This document shows, one piece after another, positions 1 to 6,903 of a stretch of 7,682 bases of DNA. The stretch is from Bacteroidales bacterium Bact_07 (GTDB lineage Bacteria; Bacteroidota; Bacteroidia; Bacteroidales; Tenuifilaceae). Positions within the stretch are counted from its first letter, which is position 1. Every line of letters starts with the position of its first letter. The notes beneath the pieces were generated by a model, which made no database searches, was not told the origin of the DNA, and saw only the letters and a list, made by a program, of their open reading frames with translations. The translations under genes and the position numbers were made by a program. The stretch is taken from positions 1 through 7,682 of the forward strand of contig LUYY01000060.1 of the NCBI GenBank assembly GCA_001603415.1, given 5' to 3'.

Positions 1-34
1 ATAAAATTCTCATTAAACCATTCGTAATGCATTG

Positions 35-42
35 TATATTTG
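35..42 (+). promoter_or_regulatory. Candidate -7 promoter element for the gatE-gatD operon
   Basis: TATATTTG is an exact match to the Bacteroidota sigma factor -7 consensus TAnnTTTG. No convincing TTTG -33 box lies 17-20 bases upstream, so support rests on one motif. If used, transcription would start near position 49 and leave a leader of about 110 bases before gatE. A second, poorer candidate with one extra base (TATCATTTG, 91-99) would give a leader of about 55 bases. I see no riboswitch-like fold, T-box or other gene in 1-158. The stretch is AT-rich with a small palindrome (AATGCATT, 26-33). Confidence 0.3.
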
Positions 43-158
43 AACATATCGTTAGTTTAAAGATTACTTACAAACCGCAATGCAACATTTTATCATTTGG
101 AAATTCCTGTTAGTTTTTTAACTTAGAAGGCTGTAAACCAACCCACACCTAAACCAAA

Positions 159-2156
159 ATGGCCAAAAAACTTACGCCCGGTAAGCAATTCGACCCACAA
201 AAGAATTACCGGGAAACCATGAAGGCTATAGGCTATGTTAGCCGAGCCGAAGCCACACGAAAGGATTACGAACGCATTGGGTTCAAATCGGGACTCGAAG
301 TGCATCAGCAACTCAAAACCAAACAAAAGCTCTTTTGCCGCTGTCCGGCAGGGGTTTATCACGACGACAACGACTACCATGCAGAGATTATCCGCCACAT
401 GCGCCCAACCCTAAGCGAAATGGGCGAGTACGATGGAACCGCTCTCATGGAGTTTAAAACACGGAAGGAGATTGTTTACCGTATCAATAACAAAACCACC
501 TGCACTTATGAAATTGACGATACTCCCCCATTCCCCATTAACCGTGAAGCGCTGGAAATAGCCCTTGAAATATCATTGCTTTGTAAGTTTAACATTGTGG
601 GCGAGGTTCACATTACCCGAAAGCAGTACCTCGATGGCTCTATCCCAACTGGTTTTCAACGTACGGCCATTCTGGGTGTTGAGGGCGAAATCCAGCTAAA
701 GAATAAAAAAGTAGGCCTTATCCAGTTGAGTATCGAAGAAGACGCATGCCGTGAGGTTTCGGATATTGGACATCGACGTATCTATAAAACCGACAGGTTG
801 GGGATGCCTCTTATTGAAACGGTTACCCACCCACAATGCCTAACCCCCGACGAATTAAGGGAGGCGGCCGATTACATCCGTTTCCTAAACCGAAGTACTG
901 GTAAGGTTCGAACTGGAATTGGTGCTGCCCGGCAAGATACCAATGTGAGCTGTGATGGTGGTACCCGTGTGGAAATAAAAGGCGTTTCGCACAATAAATG
1001 GTTGCCCCTGCTTTCACATAACGAGTGTTTTAGGCAATGGGCGTTGCTGCACATCCGAAAGTTACTGCTTGAGCGGGTACCTACGCCCGAAAAGTGGGCA
1101 ATGCGCCATGTTGAAATCGACCCCTACACTCAAGGCATTGAGCACGAAGTTGCCAACAAATTTGCCGATATGGGCTACAAGGTTATAGGTATTGCTCTTC
1201 CGGCATTTCACGGCATACTTTCGCATTTCACTCAACCCGGCAAATGCTTCACCAACGAGCTATCCGACAGGCTTAAAGTGATTGCCTGTATTGAACGACC
1301 CAATATCACCAGTAACGAGGATTTAGAGTCTCCGCTTTCCGAAACCGACACCACAAGGCTAGCTTCGCTCCTCAAGGCATCGCCCGACGATGCCATTGTT
1401 CTCATTTGGGGCCCAGCCGAAGATATCCCTACTGCCCTTGAAACTATTGATGAGCGATGCCGTATGGCCTTTGAAGGCGTTCCGCGCGAAACACGCCGAC
1501 CGTTGGCCGACGGTACAACCATCTTTGAACGCGTGCTTCCCGGTGCCGACCGCATGTACCCCGATACTGACTCGGCTCCCATTCCTCTTGATGAGGCATA
1601 TATCGAGAAACTACATCAAAACTTACCTGTAGATATCTGGCATCGATTCGAACAACTTGCCCAGATGCAGATTCCCGAAGACGCCCACCCATTCTTGTTA
1701 AGACGTAACCTCGTTCCGGTGATTGAGGAAATTGTTGGCTTGGGATTCCCTTCGCGCTATGTGGGAACATTACTCGGACATAAACTGAAACGAATCGAGG
1801 GGAAATACCCCAAACATAAAGATTTTAGCTACTCCCGAATTGTTGAACTATTCCGCTTTATCAAGGAAAATAAGTTACATCACTCCTTGGCCAAGCTTAT
1901 GCTTCCGGTTGTTTACCAATACCCCAACATGGATTTCAACTCGGTACTTACCAGCATCAACTTTAAGCGTAAATCCGAGGAGGAACTCCTTGCACCGGTG
2001 GATTACCTCATCGAAAAATTTAAGGAGATAAAGATTGCCAAACACGATAAACCGGAGAATGCGGTTAACTGGGTAATGGGGCAGCTGCACAAGCAGGCAT
2101 TGGGAAATATCGACCCTGCTTTGCTTTACACAAGAATAAAAGAACGAATCAGCTAA
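159..2156 (+). CDS. gatE: Glu-tRNA(Gln) amidotransferase subunit E (archaeal-type GatDE)
   Basis: This is the tRNA-binding and amidating subunit of the GatDE enzyme. In that family it phosphorylates the glutamate of misacylated Glu-tRNA(Gln) with ATP and replaces the phosphate with ammonia supplied by GatD, giving Gln-tRNA(Gln) in the cytoplasm. The GatB/GatE catalytic cradle starts at GLEVHQQL (45-52) and includes FCRCP (59-63), EEDACR (193-198), GMPLIE (215-220) and RQDTNVS (259-265). By analogy with GatB, H49, E194 and E220 are probable metal/ATP-site ligands; the 26-residue gap between the two glutamates matches. An inserted AspRS-like GAD domain follows (about 311-430; ALPAFHGIL, FTNELSDRL). 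The GAD insertion marks GatE and is absent from GatB. The sequence then returns to the cradle (GADRMYPDTD, 462-471) and ends in a helical YqeY-like tRNA-binding tail (about 510-665). At 665 residues it exceeds typical archaeal GatE because some 35 residues precede the usual start. An in-frame TAA at 150-152 makes ATG 159 the earliest start; no Shine-Dalgarno is visible. It lies 31 bases before gatD, evidently in one operon. Confidence 0.93.
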   Translation: MAKKLTPGKQFDPQKNYRETMKAIGYVSRAEATRKDYERIGFKSGLEVHQQLKTKQKLFCRCPAGVYHDDNDYHAEIIRHMRPTLSEMGEYDGTALMEFKTRKEIVYRINNKTTCTYEIDDTPPFPINREALEIALEISLLCKFNIVGEVHITRKQYLDGSIPTGFQRTAILGVEGEIQLKNKKVGLIQLSIEEDACREVSDIGHRRIYKTDRLGMPLIETVTHPQCLTPDELREAADYIRFLNRSTGKVRTGIGAARQDTNVSCDGGTRVEIKGVSHNKWLPLLSHNECFRQWALLHIRKLLLERVPTPEKWAMRHVEIDPYTQGIEHEVANKFADMGYKVIGIALPAFHGILSHFTQPGKCFTNELSDRLKVIACIERPNITSNEDLESPLSETDTTRLASLLKASPDDAIVLIWGPAEDIPTALETIDERCRMAFEGVPRETRRPLADGTTIFERVLPGADRMYPDTDSAPIPLDEAYIEKLHQNLPVDIWHRFEQLAQMQIPEDAHPFLLRRNLVPVIEEIVGLGFPSRYVGTLLGHKLKRIEGKYPKHKDFSYSRIVELFRFIKENKLHHSLAKLMLPVVYQYPNMDFNSVLTSINFKRKSEEELLAPVDYLIEKFKEIKIAKHDKPENAVNWVMGQLHKQALGNIDPALLYTRIKERIS

Positions 2157-2187
2157 TAAAAACAATCATTGCATAACTAAAAAGGCT

Positions 2188-3573
2188 ATGGAAGACATTT
2201 TTCAAGGATACAAAGGACGTTCCCTTGAGGTTCTTAAAAAGTTCAACGTTAGGGTTTGGGGCAAAGCCATCATTGAAACTACCCGCGGAGAGTTTCAGGG
2301 CACTGTGTTACCCCGTGCCGAAAACGACGACGACACTCATATTGTGCTCAAAATTGCAACCGGCTACAATATTGGAATCGATATTTTTACTATAAAATCG
2401 ATGAAGGAGGTTGGCTACTACAAGGCTACCTACAAGATACCCGAAAAGGAGTTTCCATACACACCAAATCTACCCAAGGTGAAGTTACTGGGTACGGGCG
2501 GTACCATTGCCTCGCGACTCGACTACCGAACCGGAGCAGTAATTCCGGCTTTTTCGCCCGGCGAACTATATGGAGCGGTTCCTGAACTTGCCAGCATCTG
2601 CAACCTCACCACTGAGAAACTTTTTGCCGTTTTCAGCGAAAACATGGGACCCGAGCAGTACAAAGCTCTTGCCATTGCCATTGGCAAGGAAATTGAAAAT
2701 GGAATCGACGGTATAATCATCGGTCATGGTACCGATACCCTTAGCCATACAGCTGCTGCACTAACCTTTATGGTTCAAAATCCTCCTGTTCCCATAGTGC
2801 TTGTAGGCTCACAGCGAAGCAGCGACCGCCCTAGCAGTGATGCCGCACTAAACCTAATGCATGCCACATACACTGCCGGACACTCAGATATTGCCGAGGT
2901 TATGGTTTGCATGTTCGGCCCCACCTCCGACGAGTACGGATTCCTGCACCGAGGCACAAGGGTGCGTAAAATGCACTCCTCGTACCGCAGTACATTCCGC
3001 ACCATTGGCGATACACCGCTGGCAACGGTAAGCCTCAAAGATGGCGTTAAACCCATAAAGGACACCTACAACCACCGCCGAAAGGATAAAAAAGTTAAGA
3101 TACTACCCTACTTTGAGGAAAAAGTATCGATTGTTTACTACTACCCTAACATGAAACCTGATATTATCGACTCGTTGGTCGATAATGGTTACCGTGGGAT
3201 AATAATAGCCGGAACCGGCCTTGGCCATGTGAATAAGCCTCTTTATCCTGCCATAGAAAGGGCAAAAAAGAAAGGCGTTCACATGTTCATGACCGTTCAA
3301 ACCCTTTGGGGATATGCCCACATGTACGTTTACGATACCGGTCGCGACCTGATGGCCAAGGGTATTATCCCCGCTGAAAACATGCTTCCTGAAACCGCCT
3401 ACATCAAACTGGGTTGGGTGCTTGGCCAAACCGACGACCCAGAGGAGGTAAAACGTTTAATGCTAACCCCCATTAACAATGAAATAACACCCCGTGAGCC
3501 TTATAACGGCTACCTTATATACCAGGGTGGCGTGCCCGAGGTTGAAGAGTTTATCAGAAAGTTCAGGAAGTAG
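2188..3573 (+). CDS. gatD: Glu-tRNA(Gln) amidotransferase subunit D (asparaginase-like)
   Basis: This is the ammonia-generating subunit of GatDE. In the family it hydrolyses glutamine (or asparagine) and channels ammonia to GatE. A small beta-barrel-like N-terminal domain (about 1-90), characteristic of GatD and absent from free asparaginases, precedes a type I/II asparaginase fold (about 95-430). The catalytic set is complete: T106 in TGGTIAS (103-109), T182 and D183 in HGTDT (180-184), and K261 in RKMHSS (260-265). The spacing matches that reported for Methanothermobacter GatD (T101, T177, D178, K254). At 461 residues the length is normal. There is no signal peptide, so a cytoplasmic site fits and a periplasmic asparaginase does not. 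The start ATG is preceded by an A-rich AAAAAGG stretch about three bases upstream, at most a weak ribosome site. It follows gatE by 31 bases with no terminator between. A plain L-asparaginase is the main alternative, but the N-terminal domain, the SQRSSDRPSSDA segment (208-219) and the partner gene argue for GatD. Confidence 0.93.
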   Translation: MEDIFQGYKGRSLEVLKKFNVRVWGKAIIETTRGEFQGTVLPRAENDDDTHIVLKIATGYNIGIDIFTIKSMKEVGYYKATYKIPEKEFPYTPNLPKVKLLGTGGTIASRLDYRTGAVIPAFSPGELYGAVPELASICNLTTEKLFAVFSENMGPEQYKALAIAIGKEIENGIDGIIIGHGTDTLSHTAAALTFMVQNPPVPIVLVGSQRSSDRPSSDAALNLMHATYTAGHSDIAEVMVCMFGPTSDEYGFLHRGTRVRKMHSSYRSTFRTIGDTPLATVSLKDGVKPIKDTYNHRRKDKKVKILPYFEEKVSIVYYYPNMKPDIIDSLVDNGYRGIIIAGTGLGHVNKPLYPAIERAKKKGVHMFMTVQTLWGYAHMYVYDTGRDLMAKGIIPAENMLPETAYIKLGWVLGQTDDPEEVKRLMLTPINNEITPREPYNGYLIYQGGVPEVEEFIRKFRK

Positions 3574-3610
3574 ATGCGAAATATGTTAATTGATTGTAGG
3601 TAAGACAGGT

Positions 3611-3648
3611 TTGATAGATAATCGCTAATCATCGTTATCTGTGTTCAA
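3611..3648. terminator. Imperfect hairpin between convergent gatD and lnt, possible shared terminator
   Basis: AGATAA-T-CG (3616-3624) pairs with CGTTATCT (3633-3640) across an eight-base loop, with one bulged base. After a small internal loop, TTGA (3611-3614) pairs with TCAA (3645-3648). It is the only notable secondary structure in the 103-base gap between the two stop codons, so a bidirectional terminator is the natural reading. No U-tract follows on either strand and the stem is AT-rich, so intrinsic termination here would be weak. Confidence 0.33.
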
Positions 3649-3676
3649 TCTAATCACCTCCACAATTTCTTTATAG

Positions 3677-5299
3677 CTACAACTCCCTTTTCTTCCTGCT
3701 CATCAAATACCTTGAAATTCCATAGGCCAAGGAAAGCAGTGCCATAAATGCGGAGATGTTTCCTATGTAATCGCCATGGTTAGCATAGTATGTAGTATTG
3801 TTATTGGCAAGTAAGGTGCCCTTTATTACACCCCGCTTCCACCAACCAAGGGAATCGACTATATCGCCACGCTGGTTAACAATGGCTGAGATACCCGTGT
3901 TTGCCGAACGGGCTATTGAACGGCGCATCTCAATGGCGCGAATGCGCGAAAACGAAAGGTGTTGACGATATCCGGGCGTATCGCCCCACCATCCATCGTT
4001 TGTAATAACAAAGAGCAGGTTTGCGCCATTTTTTATGTACCCACTTACATACTCGCCAAAAACCGATTCGTAGCAAATTATTGGCCCCACTCCAAACCTA
4101 CCATCTATTGACCGGAATACTCCCCTATCGGGCTGGGTGCCTAAACTACCTGTAATTCCGCCTAAATCGATTGAAAGTTTCTCCAGAAACTTAAGGTATT
4201 GCGGGTAAGGCATCATCTCTACCCCAACCACTAGTTTTGATTTATGGTAAACCGGTAGTTTGAAAAGTGAGTCAACCTGAATGGCCGAGTTGTACCTATC
4301 GTAGTAGTACATTTCATCGTAAGGTAACTTTCGGGCAGTTGGTGTAATGGGCTCGCCCGGCTGGTAAAGCTTAAGAGTTACCAAACCACTCACCCACATT
4401 ACTCCGAGATGCTTATCCACAAAGGCTTTCAGCCTTTGAATGCTCTCGTTATCGGCAAGTTGATGTTCCCAAATACGATCGTCAATGGCAGTCTCGGGGC
4501 ATACCACATAGCGAATGGTACTATCGATATTCGATTCAGCAAGATTAAGCATGATATCCATCTGTTGCTCATTGGTTAACCCGCTAAACTTCTCGTTGTA
4601 TGGATCAATATTGGGTTGAACTATTAGCACATTCACCGCTTCGCCCTTTTCCTCATAATTGTAGTAGATATATAGCGATATGGCAAATGGTATTGCAAAA
4701 AAGAGGAGCACATCGGAAAAGAACCATGCAATTCGACCGTAAACCCTTTCACGGTACGCTGTAATTTGCGAAAGAATAAAAAAGTTAACCACTAAAATCC
4801 AAAGCGAACCGCCCAGCACGCCCGTGTACTCGTACCACTGAATAACCATGGGATGATTGCCAAGGCTATTCCCCAATGTTAACCAGGGCCATGTAATCTC
4901 CGAGTTGTGAAAAAATTGCTCCCATGCAATCCAAAAGGTGATGAACGCAAATGCCCCTATGGTTTTGTTTGTGTTGATATGAATGAAATGGTAGAGGCTA
5001 AATACCGCAGTCATCAGTAATGCGGTAAGTACAACAGCTAACACTGCGCCTACCACAGTGGCATTGTAAATCCACCACGTGGCAAGCAAGTTCCATACAA
5101 AAAACGACAGGTAAACATATCCAAATATCTTCCAAAACCCGGCCTTCTGCTCAACCAATCTGTAATACGAAACGAATAGTGGCACAAAGGCAAAGAAGAT
5201 TGTATAGCTTGGTATGCCCTCATACCATGGAAGCGCTAAAAGCACACCCGAAAGCAACACCAGGAAAGCATTTGATTTCAGTAGGTTCTTTATTAGCAT
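3677..5299 (-). CDS. lnt: Apolipoprotein N-acyltransferase
   Basis: Inner-membrane enzyme that adds the third acyl chain, taken from a phospholipid, to the N-terminal cysteine of lipoproteins on the periplasmic face. It is the last step of lipoprotein maturation after Lgt and LspA. From the chosen start the protein has 540 residues: about seven hydrophobic segments in the first 215, a periplasmic nitrilase domain (about 222-500; VLIVQPNIDPYNEKF near its start) and a C-terminal helix (about 510-532) followed by a basic tail. The nitrilase triad is E269 (CPETAI), K353 (YHKSKL) and C409 (IICYES); E361 matches the extra conserved glutamate of the family. NDGWWGDTPG is also present. The frame stays open to an ATG at 5425, but that start overlaps the next gene and adds a polar, non-homologous-looking leader of 42 residues. 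The promoter at 5327-5356 lies inside that extension, so ATG 5299 is preferred. An intermediate ATG at 5347 is also upstream of the promoter's -7 box. No Shine-Dalgarno is seen. Confidence 0.93.
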   Translation of the reverse strand: MLIKNLLKSNAFLVLLSGVLLALPWYEGIPSYTIFFAFVPLFVSYYRLVEQKAGFWKIFGYVYLSFFVWNLLATWWIYNATVVGAVLAVVLTALLMTAVFSLYHFIHINTNKTIGAFAFITFWIAWEQFFHNSEITWPWLTLGNSLGNHPMVIQWYEYTGVLGGSLWILVVNFFILSQITAYRERVYGRIAWFFSDVLLFFAIPFAISLYIYYNYEEKGEAVNVLIVQPNIDPYNEKFSGLTNEQQMDIMLNLAESNIDSTIRYVVCPETAIDDRIWEHQLADNESIQRLKAFVDKHLGVMWVSGLVTLKLYQPGEPITPTARKLPYDEMYYYDRYNSAIQVDSLFKLPVYHKSKLVVGVEMMPYPQYLKFLEKLSIDLGGITGSLGTQPDRGVFRSIDGRFGVGPIICYESVFGEYVSGYIKNGANLLFVITNDGWWGDTPGYRQHLSFSRIRAIEMRRSIARSANTGISAIVNQRGDIVDSLGWWKRGVIKGTLLANNNTTYYANHGDYIGNISAFMALLSLAYGISRYLMSRKKREL

Positions 5300-5326
5300 A
5301 GTTGCAGTTAATTTTAAAACGATTTG

Positions 5327-5356
5327 TAAAGATAAACGATTTGCCATTCTAACAAA
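5327..5356 (-). promoter_or_regulatory. Promoter of lnt (Bacteroidota -33/-7 type)
   Basis: Read on the minus strand, TTTG (5356-5353) is followed after 18 bases by TATCTTTA (5334-5327), one mismatch from the TAnnTTTG consensus at its last base. Transcription would begin near 5320, about 20 bases before the lnt start at 5299. Both boxes and the spacing fit, making this the best-supported promoter in the window. It is also the main evidence for the shorter lnt start. Confidence 0.55.
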
Positions 5357-5368
5357 TCCAATAAAAGT

Positions 5369-5376
5369 TATTTTTG
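5369..5376 (+). promoter_or_regulatory. Candidate -7 promoter element for the aldehyde dehydrogenase gene
   Basis: TATTTTTG matches TAnnTTTG exactly and would place the transcript start near 5383, giving an 18-base leader before ATG 5401. The nearest TTTG (5340-5343) is 25 bases upstream, longer than usual for a -33 box. A TATAAT at 5390-5395 is too close to the ATG to be the working element. The motif sits only 12 bases from the -33 box of the divergent lnt promoter. Confidence 0.4.
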
Positions 5377-5400
5377 GGTGAAATTTAAATATAATACCGT

Positions 5401-6828
5401 ATGGCATTACCCGTATTTTTCCCATACGTTGGTGGTGAGTTCAAAGTCACAGGCTTAACTTACCAGGTGAAATGTCCATGGGATAATTCACCAATTGCCA
5501 CTGTTCATCTTGCAGGCGATAATGAGCTTGAGCAGGCAATACAAATGGCCCAGCAAGCCGAGCTCCCAATGTCAGAACTGGCTGCCTATGAGAAGTACGA
5601 AATACTTATGGGAATTGCCAATGGCATAAGGGATCGGCGCGATGAGTTTGCCAAAACCCTTGCCTTGGAAGCCTGTAAGCCCATAAAGTTGGCTTACGGT
5701 GAGATAGATAGGGCTATACAAACGTTTATAGTTGCAGCAGAGGAGGCCAAGCGGCCACCGGCCGAATTGATAAGAATAGATTGGACACCACAGGGTAAGG
5801 GTAAAGAGGGGCTAATAAAATACTTCCCAATTGGGATAGTTGCCGGCATTGCCCCATTCAACTTCCCTTTAAACCTTAGCGTGCATAAAATTGCCCCTGC
5901 AATTGCGGCAGGATGTCCAATCATTTTAAAGCCAGCCCGTTCTACCCCCCTCTCGGCGCTAATGCTTGCCCAGGTGGTTAACTCCACCATACTCCCCAAA
6001 GGCGCACTATCAATCCTCCCCACCAATCGCGAAACCGGCAATCAACTGGTAACCGACGACAGGTTTGCACTGCTCTCGTTTACCGGTTCGCCTCAGGTTG
6101 GCTGGAAAATGAAAACTCAAGCCGGGAAGAAACGTGTAGTACTTGAACTTGGCGGAAATGCCGGTGTAATTGTAACCCCATCGGCCAATATTGAACTGGC
6201 TATATCTAAATGTATAAGCGGAGCATTTGCTTACGCAGGACAGGTTTGCATTCATACCCAACGAATTTATGTACATCAAACTGTCTTCACCGCCTTCACC
6301 GAAAAGTTCATACAAAGCGCAGCAAAGCTTAAGAATGGACATCCGCTGGACACCGACACCGATATATCATCGATGATCGACGAGGAGAATGCCATTAGGG
6401 TTGAGGAATGGGTGAACGAGGCTATAAGCAATGGGGCAAAGATACTGCTTGGGGGCCAAAGACAAGGTGCCTACTTCCCACCTACAGTGCTTACAAACAC
6501 CACCTCCAACATGAAAGTCTGCTATCTGGAAGTTTTTGGACCGGTAGTAATCATTGAGCCTTACACCAATTTTAATGATGCTGTAAACCATATCAACCAA
6601 TCAGAGTATGGCTTGCAAGCTGGCGTTTTCACCAATCAAATTGACGAAATGAATTTTGCCTTTAATTCGTTAAAGGTGGGCGGAGTGATTATTAACGACG
6701 TTCCCACCTTCAGGGTCGATCACATGCCCTATGGCGGCGTTAAAAACTCAGGGTTTGGACGCGAGGGAGTAAAGTATGCCATGATCGAAATGCTTGAGCC
6801 AAGACTTTTAGTTAAGGATAGTTTATAG
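5401..6828 (+). CDS. NAD(P)-dependent aldehyde dehydrogenase, lactaldehyde/GAPN-like subgroup
   Basis: Soluble cytoplasmic enzyme of the aldehyde dehydrogenase superfamily, oxidising an aldehyde to the acid with NAD or NADP. The substrate cannot be read from the sequence. The 475-residue length is typical. Signature residues are all there: N154 (PFNFP) of the oxyanion hole, K177 (LKPA) and E377 (LEVFGP) for cofactor binding, FTGS (227-230) of the Rossmann part, general base E249 (LELGGN) and nucleophile C283 (AGQVCIHTQR). The C-terminal stretch RVDHMPYGG...SGFGREG (438-456) resembles the ALDH group that includes archaeal lactaldehyde dehydrogenases and non-phosphorylating glyceraldehyde-3-phosphate dehydrogenases; that assignment is from memory of the family. 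An in-frame TAA at 5392-5394 makes ATG 5401 the earliest start; no Shine-Dalgarno is visible. It is divergent from lnt and 75 bases before a LysE-type gene that seems to have its own promoter. Neither neighbour indicates the substrate. Confidence 0.9.
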   Translation: MALPVFFPYVGGEFKVTGLTYQVKCPWDNSPIATVHLAGDNELEQAIQMAQQAELPMSELAAYEKYEILMGIANGIRDRRDEFAKTLALEACKPIKLAYGEIDRAIQTFIVAAEEAKRPPAELIRIDWTPQGKGKEGLIKYFPIGIVAGIAPFNFPLNLSVHKIAPAIAAGCPIILKPARSTPLSALMLAQVVNSTILPKGALSILPTNRETGNQLVTDDRFALLSFTGSPQVGWKMKTQAGKKRVVLELGGNAGVIVTPSANIELAISKCISGAFAYAGQVCIHTQRIYVHQTVFTAFTEKFIQSAAKLKNGHPLDTDTDISSMIDEENAIRVEEWVNEAISNGAKILLGGQRQGAYFPPTVLTNTTSNMKVCYLEVFGPVVIIEPYTNFNDAVNHINQSEYGLQAGVFTNQIDEMNFAFNSLKVGGVIINDVPTFRVDHMPYGGVKNSGFGREGVKYAMIEMLEPRLLVKDSL

Positions 6829-6843
6829 TTTAACACTATTTCT

Positions 6844-6884
6844 CAATTCCATATTCCTAATGGAAAGATATTTGCTAAGAATTG
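6844..6884. repeat. Nested inverted repeats between the aldehyde dehydrogenase and LysE-family genes
   Basis: A perfect six-base stem, TTCCAT (6847-6852) with ATGGAA (6860-6865), closes a seven-base loop. Overlapping its left arm, CAATTC (6844-6849) is the inverse of GAATTG (6879-6884), which abuts the -7 box at 6886. The inner hairpin starts 18 bases after the aldehyde dehydrogenase stop but has no U-tract, so it would be a weak terminator. The outer pair could equally be an operator for the downstream gene. Short repeats like these also arise by chance in AT-rich DNA. Confidence 0.25.
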
Positions 6885-6885
6885 G

Positions 6886-6893
6886 TATATTTG
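6886..6893 (+). promoter_or_regulatory. Candidate -7 promoter element for the LysE-family gene
   Basis: TATATTTG followed by CA is an exact and extended match to the Bacteroidota -7 consensus. No TTTG or TTG box lies at the usual distance upstream; the TTTG at 6871-6874 is only 11 bases away. Transcription would start near 6900. That is about four bases before ATG 6904, but about 19 bases before the in-frame ATG at 6919, a leader like those inferred for lnt and the aldehyde dehydrogenase. Confidence 0.45.
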
Positions 6894-6903
6894 CACCACA
6901 ACT

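Noticed and set aside
109..122. GTTA...TAAC around a T-run upstream of gatE as a terminator or attenuator
   Set aside because: The stem is only four bases and the T-run is in the loop rather than after it.
1232..1582. Minus-strand frame of 116 codons inside gatE
   Set aside because: It lies wholly within a well-conserved gatE coding region and its translation is rich in Ser and Arg with no recognisable motif; a shadow frame.
159..2156. Reading this gene as gatB of a GatCAB system
   Set aside because: The AspRS-like GAD insertion, the MYPDTD motif and the adjacent gatD are GatE hallmarks, and no gatA or gatC is nearby.
2188..3573. Reading this gene as a stand-alone L-asparaginase
   Set aside because: It has the GatD-specific N-terminal domain, catalytic spacing like that of archaeal GatD, no signal peptide, and gatE immediately upstream.
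5300..5425. N-terminal extension of lnt to the ATG at 5425
   Set aside because: It overlaps the aldehyde dehydrogenase start and contains the lnt promoter; family length and first-helix position favour 5299.
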